This document shows, one piece after another, positions 24,252 through 33,114 of a stretch of 35,154 nt of DNA (the stretch's first letter is position 1; each line of letters opens with the position of its first letter). Below the pieces are notes generated by a model. The model was not told where the DNA came from and ran no database searches. It worked only from the letters and a program-made list of their open reading frames with translations. Position numbers and translations under genes: made by a program. The DNA is taken from positions 1 to 35,154 of the forward strand of contig CACIOP010000011.1 in the NCBI GenBank assembly GCA_902588315.1, read 5' to 3'. Origin of the DNA: an uncultured Pelagibacteraceae bacterium. GTDB lineage: Bacteria; Pseudomonadota; Alphaproteobacteria; Pelagibacterales; Pelagibacteraceae.

Positions 24252-26630
24252 CTATGCTGCTTTTGCGTTAGATTTTTTTAGATTTTTACAAGCCTTCCAC
24301 ACTTTTTCAGCTGTAGCTGGCATAGTAACCTCTTGTCCACCTAAGGCATCAATTACAGCATTCATCACAGTAGGTGGTGCTGCTATTGCTCCCGCTTCTC
24401 CACAACCTTTAACTCCTAAAGGATTTGTAGTTGCATGTGTACAAGTATAACCAATGTTAAACTCAGGAAAATTATCTGCACGTGGCATCGTATAATCCAT
24501 ATAAGATCCAGTCATCAACTGACCTGTTTCATCATACTCTGCATTTTCATACAATGCTTGACCAATACCTTGAGCAAGACCACCATGAACTTGTCCTTCG
24601 ACAACCATTGGATTAATTATTCTTCCAAAATCATCGCAAGCTGTATATTTTTCAAGCTTAACATGACCTGTTTCAGGATCTATCTCAACTTCTGCAATAT
24701 GTGTTCCTGCTGGAAAAGAAAAGTTTGAAGGATCATAGAAAGAAGTTTCTTTTAATCCAGGTTCATCACCTTCTGGCAATGGAGATTTCATTTCATCTCT
24801 TACACCAGGTAAATAACAAGCAAAAGCTACTTCTCCTATTGTTTTCTTTTTATTTGATTTAGAAACAATAAATTCTCCGTCTTTGAACTCAACATCTTCT
24901 GGATTTGCCTCTAACATTTTAGCTGTAACTCTTTTACCTTTTTCAACTATTTTTTTACAAGCATTGACGATAGCAATACCACCAACAGCTAAAGATCTAG
25001 AACCGTATGTTCCCATACCGAATGTTCCTTTGTCTGTGTCGCCATGAACGATATCTATATTTTCTATTGGAACACCTAATTCATCTGCTGCTATTTGAGC
25101 AAAAGTTGTTTGGTGACTTTGTCCATGACTATGTGAACCTGTGTAAACAGTCACTTGTCCAGTTGGATTGAATCTAACTTCTGCAGATTCCCACAATCCA
25201 ACACCACATCCTAATGACATTACAGCAGCTGAAGGAGCAATACCGCACGCTTCAAAATATGAGGTAACACCAATTCCTCTAAGTTTTCCTTTAGCCTCAG
25301 ACTCTTTTCTTCTCGCCTCAAAACCTTTGTAATCTGCCATCTGTTTTGCCTTTTCCATTCCAGCAACATAATCACCAGAATCTACTGTATGAACTAAAGT
25401 TTGTTTAAAAGGAAATGCTGTAGGGAAATTTTTAATTCTAAGTTCAGTTTTATCTATCCCTAATTCCATTGAAGCTTTTTCAACTAATCTTTCAATAGTA
25501 TATGTAGCTTCAGGTCTACCTGCACCTCTATAAGCATCTACTGGCGCTGTGTTTGTATATACGGCTTTTACATTTGTATAAGCTGCTGGAATTTCATAAA
25601 CCCCAGTTGCACAAGGTCCAAATAAATAAGTTGGTGTCACTGTGCCAAATACTCGGGCATAAGCTCCAAGGTTAGCTATGGTCTCATTTTTAAAACCAAG
25701 GAACTTTCCATCTTTGGTAACTGCTAATTCTGCATGAGTTACATGATCTCTTCCATGTATGTCAGTTAAAAAAGATTCTGACCTTTCTGCAACCCACTTA
25801 ATAGCTCTATTAATTTTTTTAGCTGCCCAGCTACAAACAATATCTTCGTTATAGACATTTATTTTAGAACCAAAACCACCACCAACATCTGGAGCTACAA
25901 CTCTTAACTTATGTTCAGGAGCTACATTTCCAAAAGCAGACATTATCAATCTTGATAGATGTGGATTTTGACTTGTTGTATATAAAGTAATCTCTTCAGA
26001 TGCTGCATTGTAATCAGCAACACATGCTCTTGGCTCCATTGCATTTGGAATTAATCTATTATTAATGATATCAATAGAAATTACTTTATCAGCCTTATCA
26101 AATGCTTCTTTAACTTTTTGTCTATCACCTAATAACCAGTCAAAACATAGATTTTTATCGATGCCTTCATGAATAGTATCTCCATTCATAGCATCTGCAG
26201 TACTTGTGACTGCTTTTAATACTTTGTAATCAACTTCAACTTTCTCTGCAGCTTCTTTTGCTTCTGCTAAACTTTCAGCAATTACAACTGCAACAGGATC
26301 TCCAACAAAATTTACATTATCTTTAGCTAGCGGAGGGTTTCCAGGACATTTCATTTCTGTACCATCTTCACTTCTGATTGCCCAACCCGCAATTAAACCT
26401 CCAATTTTATCATCTGCTATTTCTTTGCCTGTAAGTATGCTTACTACTCCTGATGATTTTAAAGCTTTATCAATATTTAATTTTTTAATAGATGCTCTCG
26501 CATGTGGAGACCTAACAAAAATCGCGTAAGTTTGATTTGCTAAATTAATATCTGCTGTGTATCTACCTTTACCAGTTAAAAATCTTTTATCCTCTTTTCT
26601 CTCAACTCTAGAACCTACTAAGCTTGCCAT
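24252..26630 (-). CDS. coxL: Form II CO-dehydrogenase-like molybdopterin large subunit (xanthine oxidase family)
   Basis: 792 residues of the aldehyde oxidase/xanthine dehydrogenase large-subunit family. The active-site loop is AYRGAGR (366-372), the form II signature; form I CO dehydrogenase has AYxCSFR with the Cu-binding Cys, absent here. Cofactor loops VVAPDVGGGFGSK (244-256) and TGSHSHGQSHQTTFAQ are present, and the catalytic Glu is E745 in GCGEAG. True CO oxidation is therefore unproven; the substrate could be an aldehyde, purine or N-heterocycle. AAGGAGG at 26640-26646 precedes the start. Confidence 0.94.
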   Translation of the reverse strand: MASLVGSRVERKEDKRFLTGKGRYTADINLANQTYAIFVRSPHARASIKKLNIDKALKSSGVVSILTGKEIADDKIGGLIAGWAIRSEDGTEMKCPGNPPLAKDNVNFVGDPVAVVIAESLAEAKEAAEKVEVDYKVLKAVTSTADAMNGDTIHEGIDKNLCFDWLLGDRQKVKEAFDKADKVISIDIINNRLIPNAMEPRACVADYNAASEEITLYTTSQNPHLSRLIMSAFGNVAPEHKLRVVAPDVGGGFGSKINVYNEDIVCSWAAKKINRAIKWVAERSESFLTDIHGRDHVTHAELAVTKDGKFLGFKNETIANLGAYARVFGTVTPTYLFGPCATGVYEIPAAYTNVKAVYTNTAPVDAYRGAGRPEATYTIERLVEKASMELGIDKTELRIKNFPTAFPFKQTLVHTVDSGDYVAGMEKAKQMADYKGFEARRKESEAKGKLRGIGVTSYFEACGIAPSAAVMSLGCGVGLWESAEVRFNPTGQVTVYTGSHSHGQSHQTTFAQIAADELGVPIENIDIVHGDTDKGTFGMGTYGSRSLAVGGIAIVNACKKIVEKGKRVTAKMLEANPEDVEFKDGEFIVSKSNKKKTIGEVAFACYLPGVRDEMKSPLPEGDEPGLKETSFYDPSNFSFPAGTHIAEVEIDPETGHVKLEKYTACDDFGRIINPMVVEGQVHGGLAQGIGQALYENAEYDETGQLMTGSYMDYTMPRADNFPEFNIGYTCTHATTNPLGVKGCGEAGAIAAPPTVMNAVIDALGGQEVTMPATAEKVWKACKNLKKSNAKAA

Positions 26631-26650
26631 TTTCTTTTTCCTCCTTAAAA

Positions 26651-27112
26651 TTACATTTTTGTTGCTGCTTCTTTAACCGCGGCAACAATGTTTTGATATC
26701 CTGTACATCTGCAAATATTTCCTTCTAACCAATCTCTAATTTCTGTGTCTGATGGTTTTTTGTTTTTTTGCAAAAGGTCAACTGCGCTCATAACCATTCC
26801 TGGAGTACAAAAACCACACTGTAAGCCATGAAGTTTTTTGAACGCTTCTTGCATTGGATGCATTTTTCCATTTGTTTCTAAACCTTCAATTGTTGTAACT
26901 TTTGATCCATTAACATCAGCTGCTAAAGCCGTACAACTTTTTAAAGAATTTCCATCAACATGAACTACACATGCTCCGCATTGACTAGTATCACATCCAA
27001 TATGTGTACCTGTTAGCTGTAAATGCTCTCTTAAAAATGTAGATAGTAAAGTGTTATCAGGAGCTTCTTTTTCAACTTTTCTTCCATTAACTTCTAATGA
27101 AATTTTACCCAT
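26651..27112 (-). CDS. coxS: Molybdenum hydroxylase 2Fe-2S small subunit (CoxS/CutS type)
   Basis: 153 residues with both [2Fe-2S] domains. The plant-ferredoxin-type cluster uses C40, C45, C48 and C60 ([12 protein letters not shown]). The helical-domain cluster uses C99, C102, C134 and C136 ([17 protein letters not shown]). It links the Mo site of CoxL to FAD in CoxM. An AAGGAGAG ribosome binding site lies just upstream, and coxL starts 20 bases after its stop. Confidence 0.95.
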   Translation of the reverse strand: MGKISLEVNGRKVEKEAPDNTLLSTFLREHLQLTGTHIGCDTSQCGACVVHVDGNSLKSCTALAADVNGSKVTTIEGLETNGKMHPMQEAFKKLHGLQCGFCTPGMVMSAVDLLQKNKKPSDTEIRDWLEGNICRCTGYQNIVAAVKEAATKM

Positions 27113-27199
27113 AATCTCTCCTTATAAATAATATTTAGATTTAATCATTTTGAGAATATGAAGGCAAGTGTCAAATTGAACACTACTTGGACTAGAATT

Positions 27200-27766
27200 T
27201 TATTTTAAATACATCCAATAAATTAAGAAAATTCCTAGAACTACTGCGGCTGTTAAATATCTATAATTAATTTTTGTTTCTGGAGCTTTTTCATTATCTG
27301 AATCAGTTATCTCGATAGTTTCATTTTTTTCAGAAGAAATTAATTCAGAAAATTTACCAAAAAAAATATCTGCCATTTTTTTTGCTGTCATATCTATAAG
27401 TCTTGAACCTACTTGTGCAATTTTACCACCTACTTGTGCTTCAACAGAATAAATTAAATTTGTTCCAGTGTCTGTGTCCTCAAGTTTAACTTCAGCTTCA
27501 CCTGAGGCAAAGCCAACTAGAGAATTTCCAGATCCTAATATCTTATAGCTGTTAGGAGGATTTAAATCTTTTAATTCAATTTCACCAGAAAAGGTTGCAT
27601 TAAAAGGTCCAATTTTATTTGTAGCTTTTGCAGAAAATTCAGTATCAGATTTTTTATTAAATTCTTCACATCCCGGGATCGCTTGTTTAAGTATTTCTGG
27701 ATCATTTAATGCTTCCCAAACTTTTTGTTTTTCTAAATTAATTTTATAAGATCCTGTTAATTTCAT
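27200..27766 (-). CDS. coxG: CoxG/SRPBCC family protein with C-terminal membrane anchor
   Basis: 188 residues. The N-terminal 145 residues are a CoxG-type SRPBCC domain: VWEALNDPEILKQAIPGCEEF, NKIGPFNATFSGEIEL and a helix GSRLIDMTAKKMADIFFGKF. A linker rich in acidic residues leads to one hydrophobic helix near the C terminus (AAVVLGIFLIYWMYLK). CoxG proteins are thought to tether molybdenum hydroxylases to the membrane or present quinone. It is the first gene of the cox operon, 87 bases ahead of coxS, and divergent from DUF1244 with a 21-base gap. Confidence 0.87.
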   Translation of the reverse strand: MKLTGSYKINLEKQKVWEALNDPEILKQAIPGCEEFNKKSDTEFSAKATNKIGPFNATFSGEIELKDLNPPNSYKILGSGNSLVGFASGEAEVKLEDTDTGTNLIYSVEAQVGGKIAQVGSRLIDMTAKKMADIFFGKFSELISSEKNETIEITDSDNEKAPETKINYRYLTAAVVLGIFLIYWMYLK

Positions 27767-27787
27767 AAATTAAACATATAATAAATT

Positions 27788-28033
27788 ATGGACGAAAATA
27801 CAAAAAAAGAATTGCAATCTGCAGCTTTTGAAAGATTAATTTCTCATCTTAGACAAAGAAAAGATGTACAAAATATTGATCTAATGAATCTTGCGGGTTT
27901 TTGTAGAAACTGTCTTTCTAAATGGTACCGAGAAGAAGCTGGAAAGAAAGGTATAGAAATTTCCGATCCTGATGCAAGAGAACATGTTTACGGGATGCCT
28001 TATTCTGAATGGAAAGATAAATATCAAAAATAA
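27788..28033 (+). CDS. DUF1244 family small protein
   Basis: 81 residues, the complete length of this small proteobacterial family. Recognisable strings are AFERLISHLRQRKDVQNIDLMNLAGFCRNCLSKW (paraphrased by its FCRNCLSKWYREEA core) and YGMPYSEWKDKYQ near the end. The two cysteines in FCRNC are conserved in the family. Function is unknown. Its stop directly adjoins the convergent moaB stop, and its start is 21 bases from coxG, so it has no room for its own conventional promoter region. Confidence 0.85.
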   Translation: MDENTKKELQSAAFERLISHLRQRKDVQNIDLMNLAGFCRNCLSKWYREEAGKKGIEISDPDAREHVYGMPYSEWKDKYQK

Positions 28034-28534
28034 TTATTTCTCTTTAAGTCTAGGGAATAATTCTACAAAATTACAAGGTTTATGATTAACGTCTAATTGA
28101 TGCTTTAATATTCCATCCCACGCATCAGTTACACCGCCTGAGGATCCTGGTAATGCAAATATGTATTTACCATTAGATAAAGCTGCACAAGCTCTAGATT
28201 GTATAGATGATGTTCCAACTGTTTTTAGACTTATTGTTCTAAAAACTTCTCCAAATCCAGGTATATGTTTATCTGCAATTTCGTTAACTGCTTCAGGAGT
28301 TATATCTCTTCCAGTAAGACCTGTTCCTCCAGTAGTAATAATAACGTCTATATCTTTTTGATTAGTCCATTCTTTTAAAATTTTTACAATATCTTCTTTA
28401 TTGTCTTTACAAATTTTTCGATCAATTAATTGATGTTTTGCTTCTTTAATTTTTTCAACTAAGATTGCACCCGATTTATCATTATCAAATGTTCTTGTAT
28501 CTGTTACAGTTAATAAAGCTATATTTACATCCAT
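28034..28534 (-). CDS. moaB: Molybdenum cofactor biosynthesis protein MoaB
   Basis: 166 residues of the MoaB/MogA fold. TVTDTRTFDNDKSG at the start, IITTGGTGLTGRDITPEAV in the middle and FALPGSSGGVTDAWDGIL near the end are the family motifs. In organisms lacking MogA, MoaB-type proteins are thought to adenylylate molybdopterin before molybdate insertion by MoeA. No mogA or moeA is in this window. It is divergent from the TauE/SafE permease with only nine bases between start codons. Confidence 0.92.
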   Translation of the reverse strand: MDVNIALLTVTDTRTFDNDKSGAILVEKIKEAKHQLIDRKICKDNKEDIVKILKEWTNQKDIDVIITTGGTGLTGRDITPEAVNEIADKHIPGFGEVFRTISLKTVGTSSIQSRACAALSNGKYIFALPGSSGGVTDAWDGILKHQLDVNHKPCNFVELFPRLKEK

Positions 28535-28543
28535 AATTTAAAA

Positions 28544-29290
28544 ATGATTATATTATCAATTCTTTTCTTTGTAACTGCATTAATATACTCAAGTGTTGGT
28601 TTTGGTGGAGGCTCAACATATCTTGCAATACTTTTAATTTGGGGTGTACCTTACGCAATATTTCCCGTTATAGCTCTTGTATGTAATATTATTGTTGTAT
28701 CTGGTAATTCTATCAATTTTATAAGATCTAAAAATATAAATATTAATTTACTTTTTCCTTATTTAATTGGCTCTATTCCTTTTGCATTTATTGGAGGATC
28801 AATAACAATTGAAAAAAGTTTATTTGAGATTTTATTATTTTCTGTTTTGTTGATTGCAGGCATTTTTTTATTAATTGAGAGTAAATCTTTTAATAAAGAG
28901 CAAATTAAAATTAACAAAATACCAAGATTAATCTCAATTTCTATTGGATCAATAATTGGCTTTATGTCAGGTATAGTGGGAATTGGTGGAGGAATTTTTT
29001 TAAGTCCTCTTCTATTTTTAATGAAAGCTGGATACCCTAGACATATAACCAGTAGTGCATCTTTATTTATATTAATCAATTCTATCTTTGGAATAGCTGG
29101 ACAGCTGACAAAAGATCAGATTTTAGATGAAGTTATTACCTATTGGCCATTATTTTTATCGGTACTTATTGGAGGACAAATTGGTAGCGTGTTAAATATT
29201 AAATTTTTATCGAACAAAATATTAGCTCTACTAACTTCTTTTCTTGTAATTTTTGTCGCAATAAGAATGGGAATTAAACTTGTTGCTTAA
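28544..29290 (+). CDS. TauE/SafE family anion permease
   Basis: 248 residues with seven to eight membrane helices. The duplicated glycine-rich loops typical of the family are GFGGGSTYLA near residue 20 and GIVGIGGGIFLSPLL near 145. Characterised members export or import sulfite, sulfoacetate and other sulfur or organic anions. Its position beside moaB and the molybdoenzyme operons raises the idea of an oxyanion role, but nothing in the protein itself shows molybdate specificity. Substrate unassigned. Confidence 0.85.
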   Translation: MIILSILFFVTALIYSSVGFGGGSTYLAILLIWGVPYAIFPVIALVCNIIVVSGNSINFIRSKNININLLFPYLIGSIPFAFIGGSITIEKSLFEILLFSVLLIAGIFLLIESKSFNKEQIKINKIPRLISISIGSIIGFMSGIVGIGGGIFLSPLLFLMKAGYPRHITSSASLFILINSIFGIAGQLTKDQILDEVITYWPLFLSVLIGGQIGSVLNIKFLSNKILALLTSFLVIFVAIRMGIKLVA

Positions 29291-29327
29291 TATTGAATAT
29301 ATTTCCTTTTAATATATTTAAAGCATT

Positions 29328-29918
29328 ATGAAAAATATTAAGCCTTTTGGTCCGTCAATAGGAAAAACAAAAATTTCAAAGAAATTTTTTAATATCTTGA
29401 ACAAAGAAATTGATAATAAAGTTTTAACAAAAAATAATGATTATAGCTCTAAACTAGCTAGTCAAATTAAAAAAGAAATTAAAATTTCATATAATTTTAT
29501 AAAAAAAAATTTAGAGAGGGAAATAAAAAAAAATATCAAAGATTTTCTTAAAAATGAAAAAATTAAAAAAGTTAACAATATTAAAATATTAAATTTATGG
29601 GTAGTTAGTCAATTTAAAGATGAATATAATCCTATTCATTATCATGATGGAGATATATCTGGAGTAGGTTATTTAAAAGTCCCAAAAGATATGACTAAAA
29701 ATAAACTTTTAAAAAATAAAAAAAATAATACCAATGGCACAATTGATTTTATAAACGGACAAAGAGGTTTTTTAAGCAAAAGTATTTTTAATATTGTGCC
29801 TAAAGAAAGAGACTTGATAATTTTTCCAAACTATTTAATGCATACCGCTTATCCATTTAATGTTAATGCTGAAAGAAGATCTTTTTCTTTTAATGCTAAA
29901 ATTATTTTAAGTAGATAG
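29328..29918 (+). CDS. Putative 2OG-Fe(II) oxygenase (TIGR02466-like)
   Basis: 196 residues. After a Lys-rich helical N-terminal half comes the core NPIHYHDGDISGVGYL, with H104, H106 and D107/D109 as candidate iron ligands, then FPNYLMHTAYPF with H172, and the R183/R184 pair in NAERRSFSFNA as the 2-oxoglutarate anchor. Marine alphaproteobacteria and their phages often carry such small 2OG oxygenases. It is 38 bases after the TauE/SafE gene on the same strand. Substrate unknown. Confidence 0.75.
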   Translation: MKNIKPFGPSIGKTKISKKFFNILNKEIDNKVLTKNNDYSSKLASQIKKEIKISYNFIKKNLEREIKKNIKDFLKNEKIKKVNNIKILNLWVVSQFKDEYNPIHYHDGDISGVGYLKVPKDMTKNKLLKNKKNNTNGTIDFINGQRGFLSKSIFNIVPKERDLIIFPNYLMHTAYPFNVNAERRSFSFNAKIILSR

Positions 29919-29957
29919 TTTACAAACGTTTAAACAACATATTGAAGCAATGGAAAA

Positions 29958-30845
29958 TTAGATTATTTGTTTGTTTCCACCTTTTTTAACAAAATAAATA
30001 CCAATGCAAACTGCAATTAAAGAAACTAAAACTTTTGTAGTAATTAATTCTTTTAAAAATATATAACCTAAAATAGTTCCAAAAATTGGTATTAAATAGG
30101 AAACTTGAGATTGAAAAATTAACCCATTTGTAGTCAAAATTCTAAAACGTAACAACCAAGCAATACCAGTTGGGACAATTCCTAAATAAATTACTGATAT
30201 AAGCGAATCTGTTCTTGGCATAGTTTGAAATGGTTGTTCAATTAAAAATGTTAATGGTAACAAAATAATTATTGCCCAAATAAGAATAGATCCAGTTACA
30301 TTTTCATTTTTTTTCTTACTTATTTTTAATGTTAGCACCCCACCTACAACATAACAGGTGGATCCAAGTAATATCAATAAAGCTGAAACAAAATTATTTT
30401 CATCTATTAAAAGATTATCAGAAAATAAAAATACTATTCCAGAAAACCCAATTAAAATTCCAATAGTTTTTATTAAATTGAATTTTTCATTTTTTGTATA
30501 AAAATGAGCTAACACTGTGGAGCTTAACGGCGTAGTTGACATCAATATAGCTGCTAAATTACTTTGAACAGATTTAACGCCATAAGCAATTAAGAAAAAT
30601 GGAGCTACCAAATTAATAAATCCTATCATTGCAAACCAATGCCAATCTTTAGAAAAAGCCTCAACTTTAATATTTTTAAAATAACACAAAAGTAAAACTG
30701 GAATTGCGCCAAATAATACTCTTAAGAATGCAATTGTAACTGGGCCAAAAGAATAAGTTGCTATTTTAATATTAAAAAATGCAGAAGCCCATATTAGAGA
30801 CAATATTGTCAATAAAAGGTAATCAATTAATTTTGGTTGTCTCAT
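29958..30845 (-). CDS. EamA/DMT family transporter
   Basis: 295 residues and about ten hydrophobic helices in two EamA halves, as in RhaT/YdcZ-type drug/metabolite transporters. The first half opens with LSLIWASAFFNIKIA and the second carries GSTCYVVGGVLTL and a terminal short lysine-rich tail. Family members export metabolites or amino acids, and the substrate cannot be read here. The start overlaps the upstream YbaK-type gene by four bases (ATGA). Confidence 0.88.
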   Translation of the reverse strand: MRQPKLIDYLLLTILSLIWASAFFNIKIATYSFGPVTIAFLRVLFGAIPVLLLCYFKNIKVEAFSKDWHWFAMIGFINLVAPFFLIAYGVKSVQSNLAAILMSTTPLSSTVLAHFYTKNEKFNLIKTIGILIGFSGIVFLFSDNLLIDENNFVSALLILLGSTCYVVGGVLTLKISKKKNENVTGSILIWAIIILLPLTFLIEQPFQTMPRTDSLISVIYLGIVPTGIAWLLRFRILTTNGLIFQSQVSYLIPIFGTILGYIFLKELITTKVLVSLIAVCIGIYFVKKGGNKQII

Positions 30846-31324
30846 TCTGTTATCTCTTTTATCTCACCAGAAGTTAATGCAATTAAATTTTCAAAATTTA
30901 TTGCAAAAACTGCATTAGGATGTCCTGCAGCTGCAAAGATAATAGAAAATCTATTTAAAGTTTCATCTATAAAAATTTTTATTTTTGTTAAATGTCCTGT
31001 TGGAGATACTCCGCCGATTGTATATCCAGTAATTTTTTTAACATCATCTGGGTTTGCCATTGAAACATCTTTTTCATCTAAAATTTTTTTTAATTTATTT
31101 AATGAACATCTTTTGTCTCCAGACACTAAACATAAAATAAAACTATCCCCTGCTTTAAAAAGTAAGCTTTTGACAATGGCTCCTACTTTGCAACCTAAAG
31201 CTGTAGCTGCGTCGTTAGCTGTTCTGGCAGTTTGCTCTAAAACAATCACTTTAAGATCTGGGTTAAATTGTTTTAGCGATTTTTCTGCTCTTAAAACTGG
31301 CTCTTTATTTAATATTGAATTCAC
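30842..31324 (-). CDS. YbaK/EbsC family aminoacyl-tRNA deacylase
   Basis: 160 residues matching the YbaK/ProX fold. TANDAATALGCKVGAIVKSLLF contains the conserved catalytic Lys (split here as A-I-V-K-S), GYTIGGVSPTGH is the family glycine loop, and AGHPNAVFAINFENL closes the domain. Such proteins hydrolyse mischarged tRNAs such as Cys-tRNA(Pro) or Ala-tRNA(Pro). The overlapping plus-strand frame at 30837-31331 is its antisense shadow. It sits upstream of the EamA gene with an ATGA junction. Confidence 0.88.
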   Translation of the reverse strand: MNSILNKEPVLRAEKSLKQFNPDLKVIVLEQTARTANDAATALGCKVGAIVKSLLFKAGDSFILCLVSGDKRCSLNKLKKILDEKDVSMANPDDVKKITGYTIGGVSPTGHLTKIKIFIDETLNRFSIIFAAAGHPNAVFAINFENLIALTSGEIKEITE

Positions 31325-31461
31325 AAGTTAATTATATTTATTATTTTAGTGACTAATTACACTACTTATGTGAAAATTGCATAGGTGTTATTTATTAAAT
31401 AAGCAATATTTTTAAGTATTTTTTTGCTAATTAGGCCAAACAAAATTACATAGGAGACAAA
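31325..31461 (+). promoter_or_regulatory. glnA upstream region
   Basis: 137 bases between the ybaK-type gene and glnA. It contains a TAGTG-N8-CACTA dyad (31347-31364) and, further down, a perfect TTATTTATTAAATAA palindrome (31388-31402) bracketed by ATTGC and GCAAT. AGGAG at 31452-31456 is the glnA ribosome binding site. I see neither a sigma-54 GG-N10-GC site nor a clean NtrC box. The dyads are candidates for nitrogen-responsive control only by position. Confidence 0.35.
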
Positions 31462-32868
31462 ATGAGTGCAGCAAACGTATTAAAATTTATCAAAGAAAAA
31501 GAAGCAGAATTTGTGGATCTAAGATTCACTGATCCAAGAGGAAAACTTCAACACTTAACAATGGATGCTTCAATAGTTGATGAAGGTATGTTGAATGAAG
31601 GTGTCTTTTTTGACGGTTCGTCTATTGCTGGTTGGAAAGCAATTAATGAGTCTGACATGATTTTAAAACCTGATACTGCAAGAATGTTCATGGATCCTTT
31701 TACGTCTCATAATACTGTGGTTTTGTTTTGTGACATTCTAGATGCAATTAAAAAAGATCCTTATGAAAGAGATCCAAGAGGTGTTGCTAAAAAAGCTGAA
31801 GAATATTTAAAAGCTTCTGGTATAGGTGATAAAGCTTTTTTTGGACCTGAGCCAGAATTTTTTGTTTTTGACGATGTAAGAATCAAAAATGATATGAATG
31901 AGTGTGGATTTAAATTAGATAGTAAAGAAGGTCCTTACAATTCAGGTAAAGAATATGAAAATGGAAATATGGGTCATAGACCTCAAATTAAAGGAGGATA
32001 TTTCCCAGTACCACCAGTTGATAGTGAACAAGACATGCGTGGTGAGTATCTTAAAAATTTAAAAGAAGTTGGTATTAAAGTTGAAAAACATCACCATGAA
32101 GTTGCTCCTAGTCAGCACGAACTTGGAATGTATTTTGGAACTTTAGTAAACCAAGCTGATAACGTGCAATTATATAAATATGTTGTTCAAATGGTTACAC
32201 ATTCATTTGGAAAAACTGCAACATTTATGCCAAAGCCAGTTGCTGGTGATAATGGTTCGGGAATGCACATCCATCAATCCATTTGGAAAGGTGATACTCC
32301 GGTGTTTTCAGGTGATGCCTATTCTGGATTAAGTGAAACAGCATTACATTATATTGGTGGAATTCTAAAACACGCTAAAGCAATTAATGCTTTTGCTAAC
32401 TCTACAACAAACAGTTACAAAAGATTAATTCCAGGTTTTGAAGCTCCAGTTCTTCTTGCATATTCAGCAAGAAATAGATCTGCTTCTTGTAGAATACCGA
32501 TCACATTAAGTAAAAAAGGTGCAAGATGTGAGATTAGATTCCCAGATGCAGCAGGTAACCCATATTTAACTTTCGCAGCTATGTTGATGGCTGGAATTGA
32601 TGGAATTAAAAATAAAATTCATCCTGGTGAGTCTTTTGATAAAGATTTATATGAATTACCACCTGAAGAAGTTAAAGCTATCCCAACAGTTTGTGGTTCT
32701 TTAAGAGAAGCAATGGAAAGTTTAGATAAAGACAGAGAGTTTTTAACTCAAGGCGGTGTCTTTACTGATGATCAAATTGATGCTTACATTGCTCTTAAAT
32801 TTGAAGAAATTCACAAATTTGAACATGCACCTCATCCTGTAGAGTTTGAGATGTATTACAGTAGTTAA
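31462..32868 (+). CDS. glnA: Glutamine synthetase, type I
   Basis: 468 residues, the standard GSI length. Landmarks: [13 protein letters not shown] at the N terminus, [20 protein letters not shown] with metal-binding Glu, [42 protein letters not shown] and RSASCRIP. Y397 in [10 protein letters not shown] is the adenylylation site of enteric-type enzymes, so control by GlnE is possible. It assimilates ammonium into glutamine and has its own upstream region and strong ribosome binding site. Its stop lies nine bases from the stop of the convergent 56-residue small ORF. Confidence 0.98.
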   Translation: MSAANVLKFIKEKEAEFVDLRFTDPRGKLQHLTMDASIVDEGMLNEGVFFDGSSIAGWKAINESDMILKPDTARMFMDPFTSHNTVVLFCDILDAIKKDPYERDPRGVAKKAEEYLKASGIGDKAFFGPEPEFFVFDDVRIKNDMNECGFKLDSKEGPYNSGKEYENGNMGHRPQIKGGYFPVPPVDSEQDMRGEYLKNLKEVGIKVEKHHHEVAPSQHELGMYFGTLVNQADNVQLYKYVVQMVTHSFGKTATFMPKPVAGDNGSGMHIHQSIWKGDTPVFSGDAYSGLSETALHYIGGILKHAKAINAFANSTTNSYKRLIPGFEAPVLLAYSARNRSASCRIPITLSKKGARCEIRFPDAAGNPYLTFAAMLMAGIDGIKNKIHPGESFDKDLYELPPEEVKAIPTVCGSLREAMESLDKDREFLTQGGVFTDDQIDAYIALKFEEIHKFEHAPHPVEFEMYYSS

Positions 32869-32877
32869 TAAATTTAA

Positions 32878-33048
32878 TTACTGTCTAGTTGTTGCAATTG
32901 TATCTTTGTTAACACCTTTTTTAACTACGTAATCTTGTGTGCCGTTCGCACCGGTTTCAACTTCTTTACGTAGTTCTTTAAAGAATGTTTTTTCCTTTAA
33001 AGAGTCTTTTAAGTTTTTAACAAGATTTTTAAACTCAAATTTGTTCAT
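32878..33048 (-). CDS. Small protein of 56 residues, function unknown
   Basis: An ATG-to-TAA frame between glnA and sufA. The protein starts MNKFEFKNLVKNLK and ends with VNKDTIATTRQ. The N-terminal half looks like a charged amphipathic helix (Lys/Glu/Phe rich) and the C-terminal half is polar with a TGANGTQDYVV segment. Composition, third-position A/T bias and its snug fit in the 246-base glnA-sufA interval favour a real gene over noise. It lies 66 bases after sufA on the same strand and could be the tail of the SUF operon. No clear Shine-Dalgarno is visible (TTCTTT before the ATG). I do not recognise the family. Confidence 0.6.
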   Translation of the reverse strand: MNKFEFKNLVKNLKDSLKEKTFFKELRKEVETGANGTQDYVVKKGVNKDTIATTRQ

Positions 33049-33114
33049 AAAGAATCTATATACTAGATATGCATATAATGCAACACAGATATGCGTTAAA
33101 TGGGATAATACAAC

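Noticed and set aside
24252..26630. Calling the operon a genuine aerobic CO dehydrogenase
   Set aside because: The active-site loop is AYRGAGR without the Cu-binding Cys of form I, so CO oxidation is not supported by sequence.
30837..31331. Plus-strand frame of 164 codons
   Set aside because: It is antisense to the YbaK-type gene, which has all family motifs; the plus frame shows no recognisable domain.
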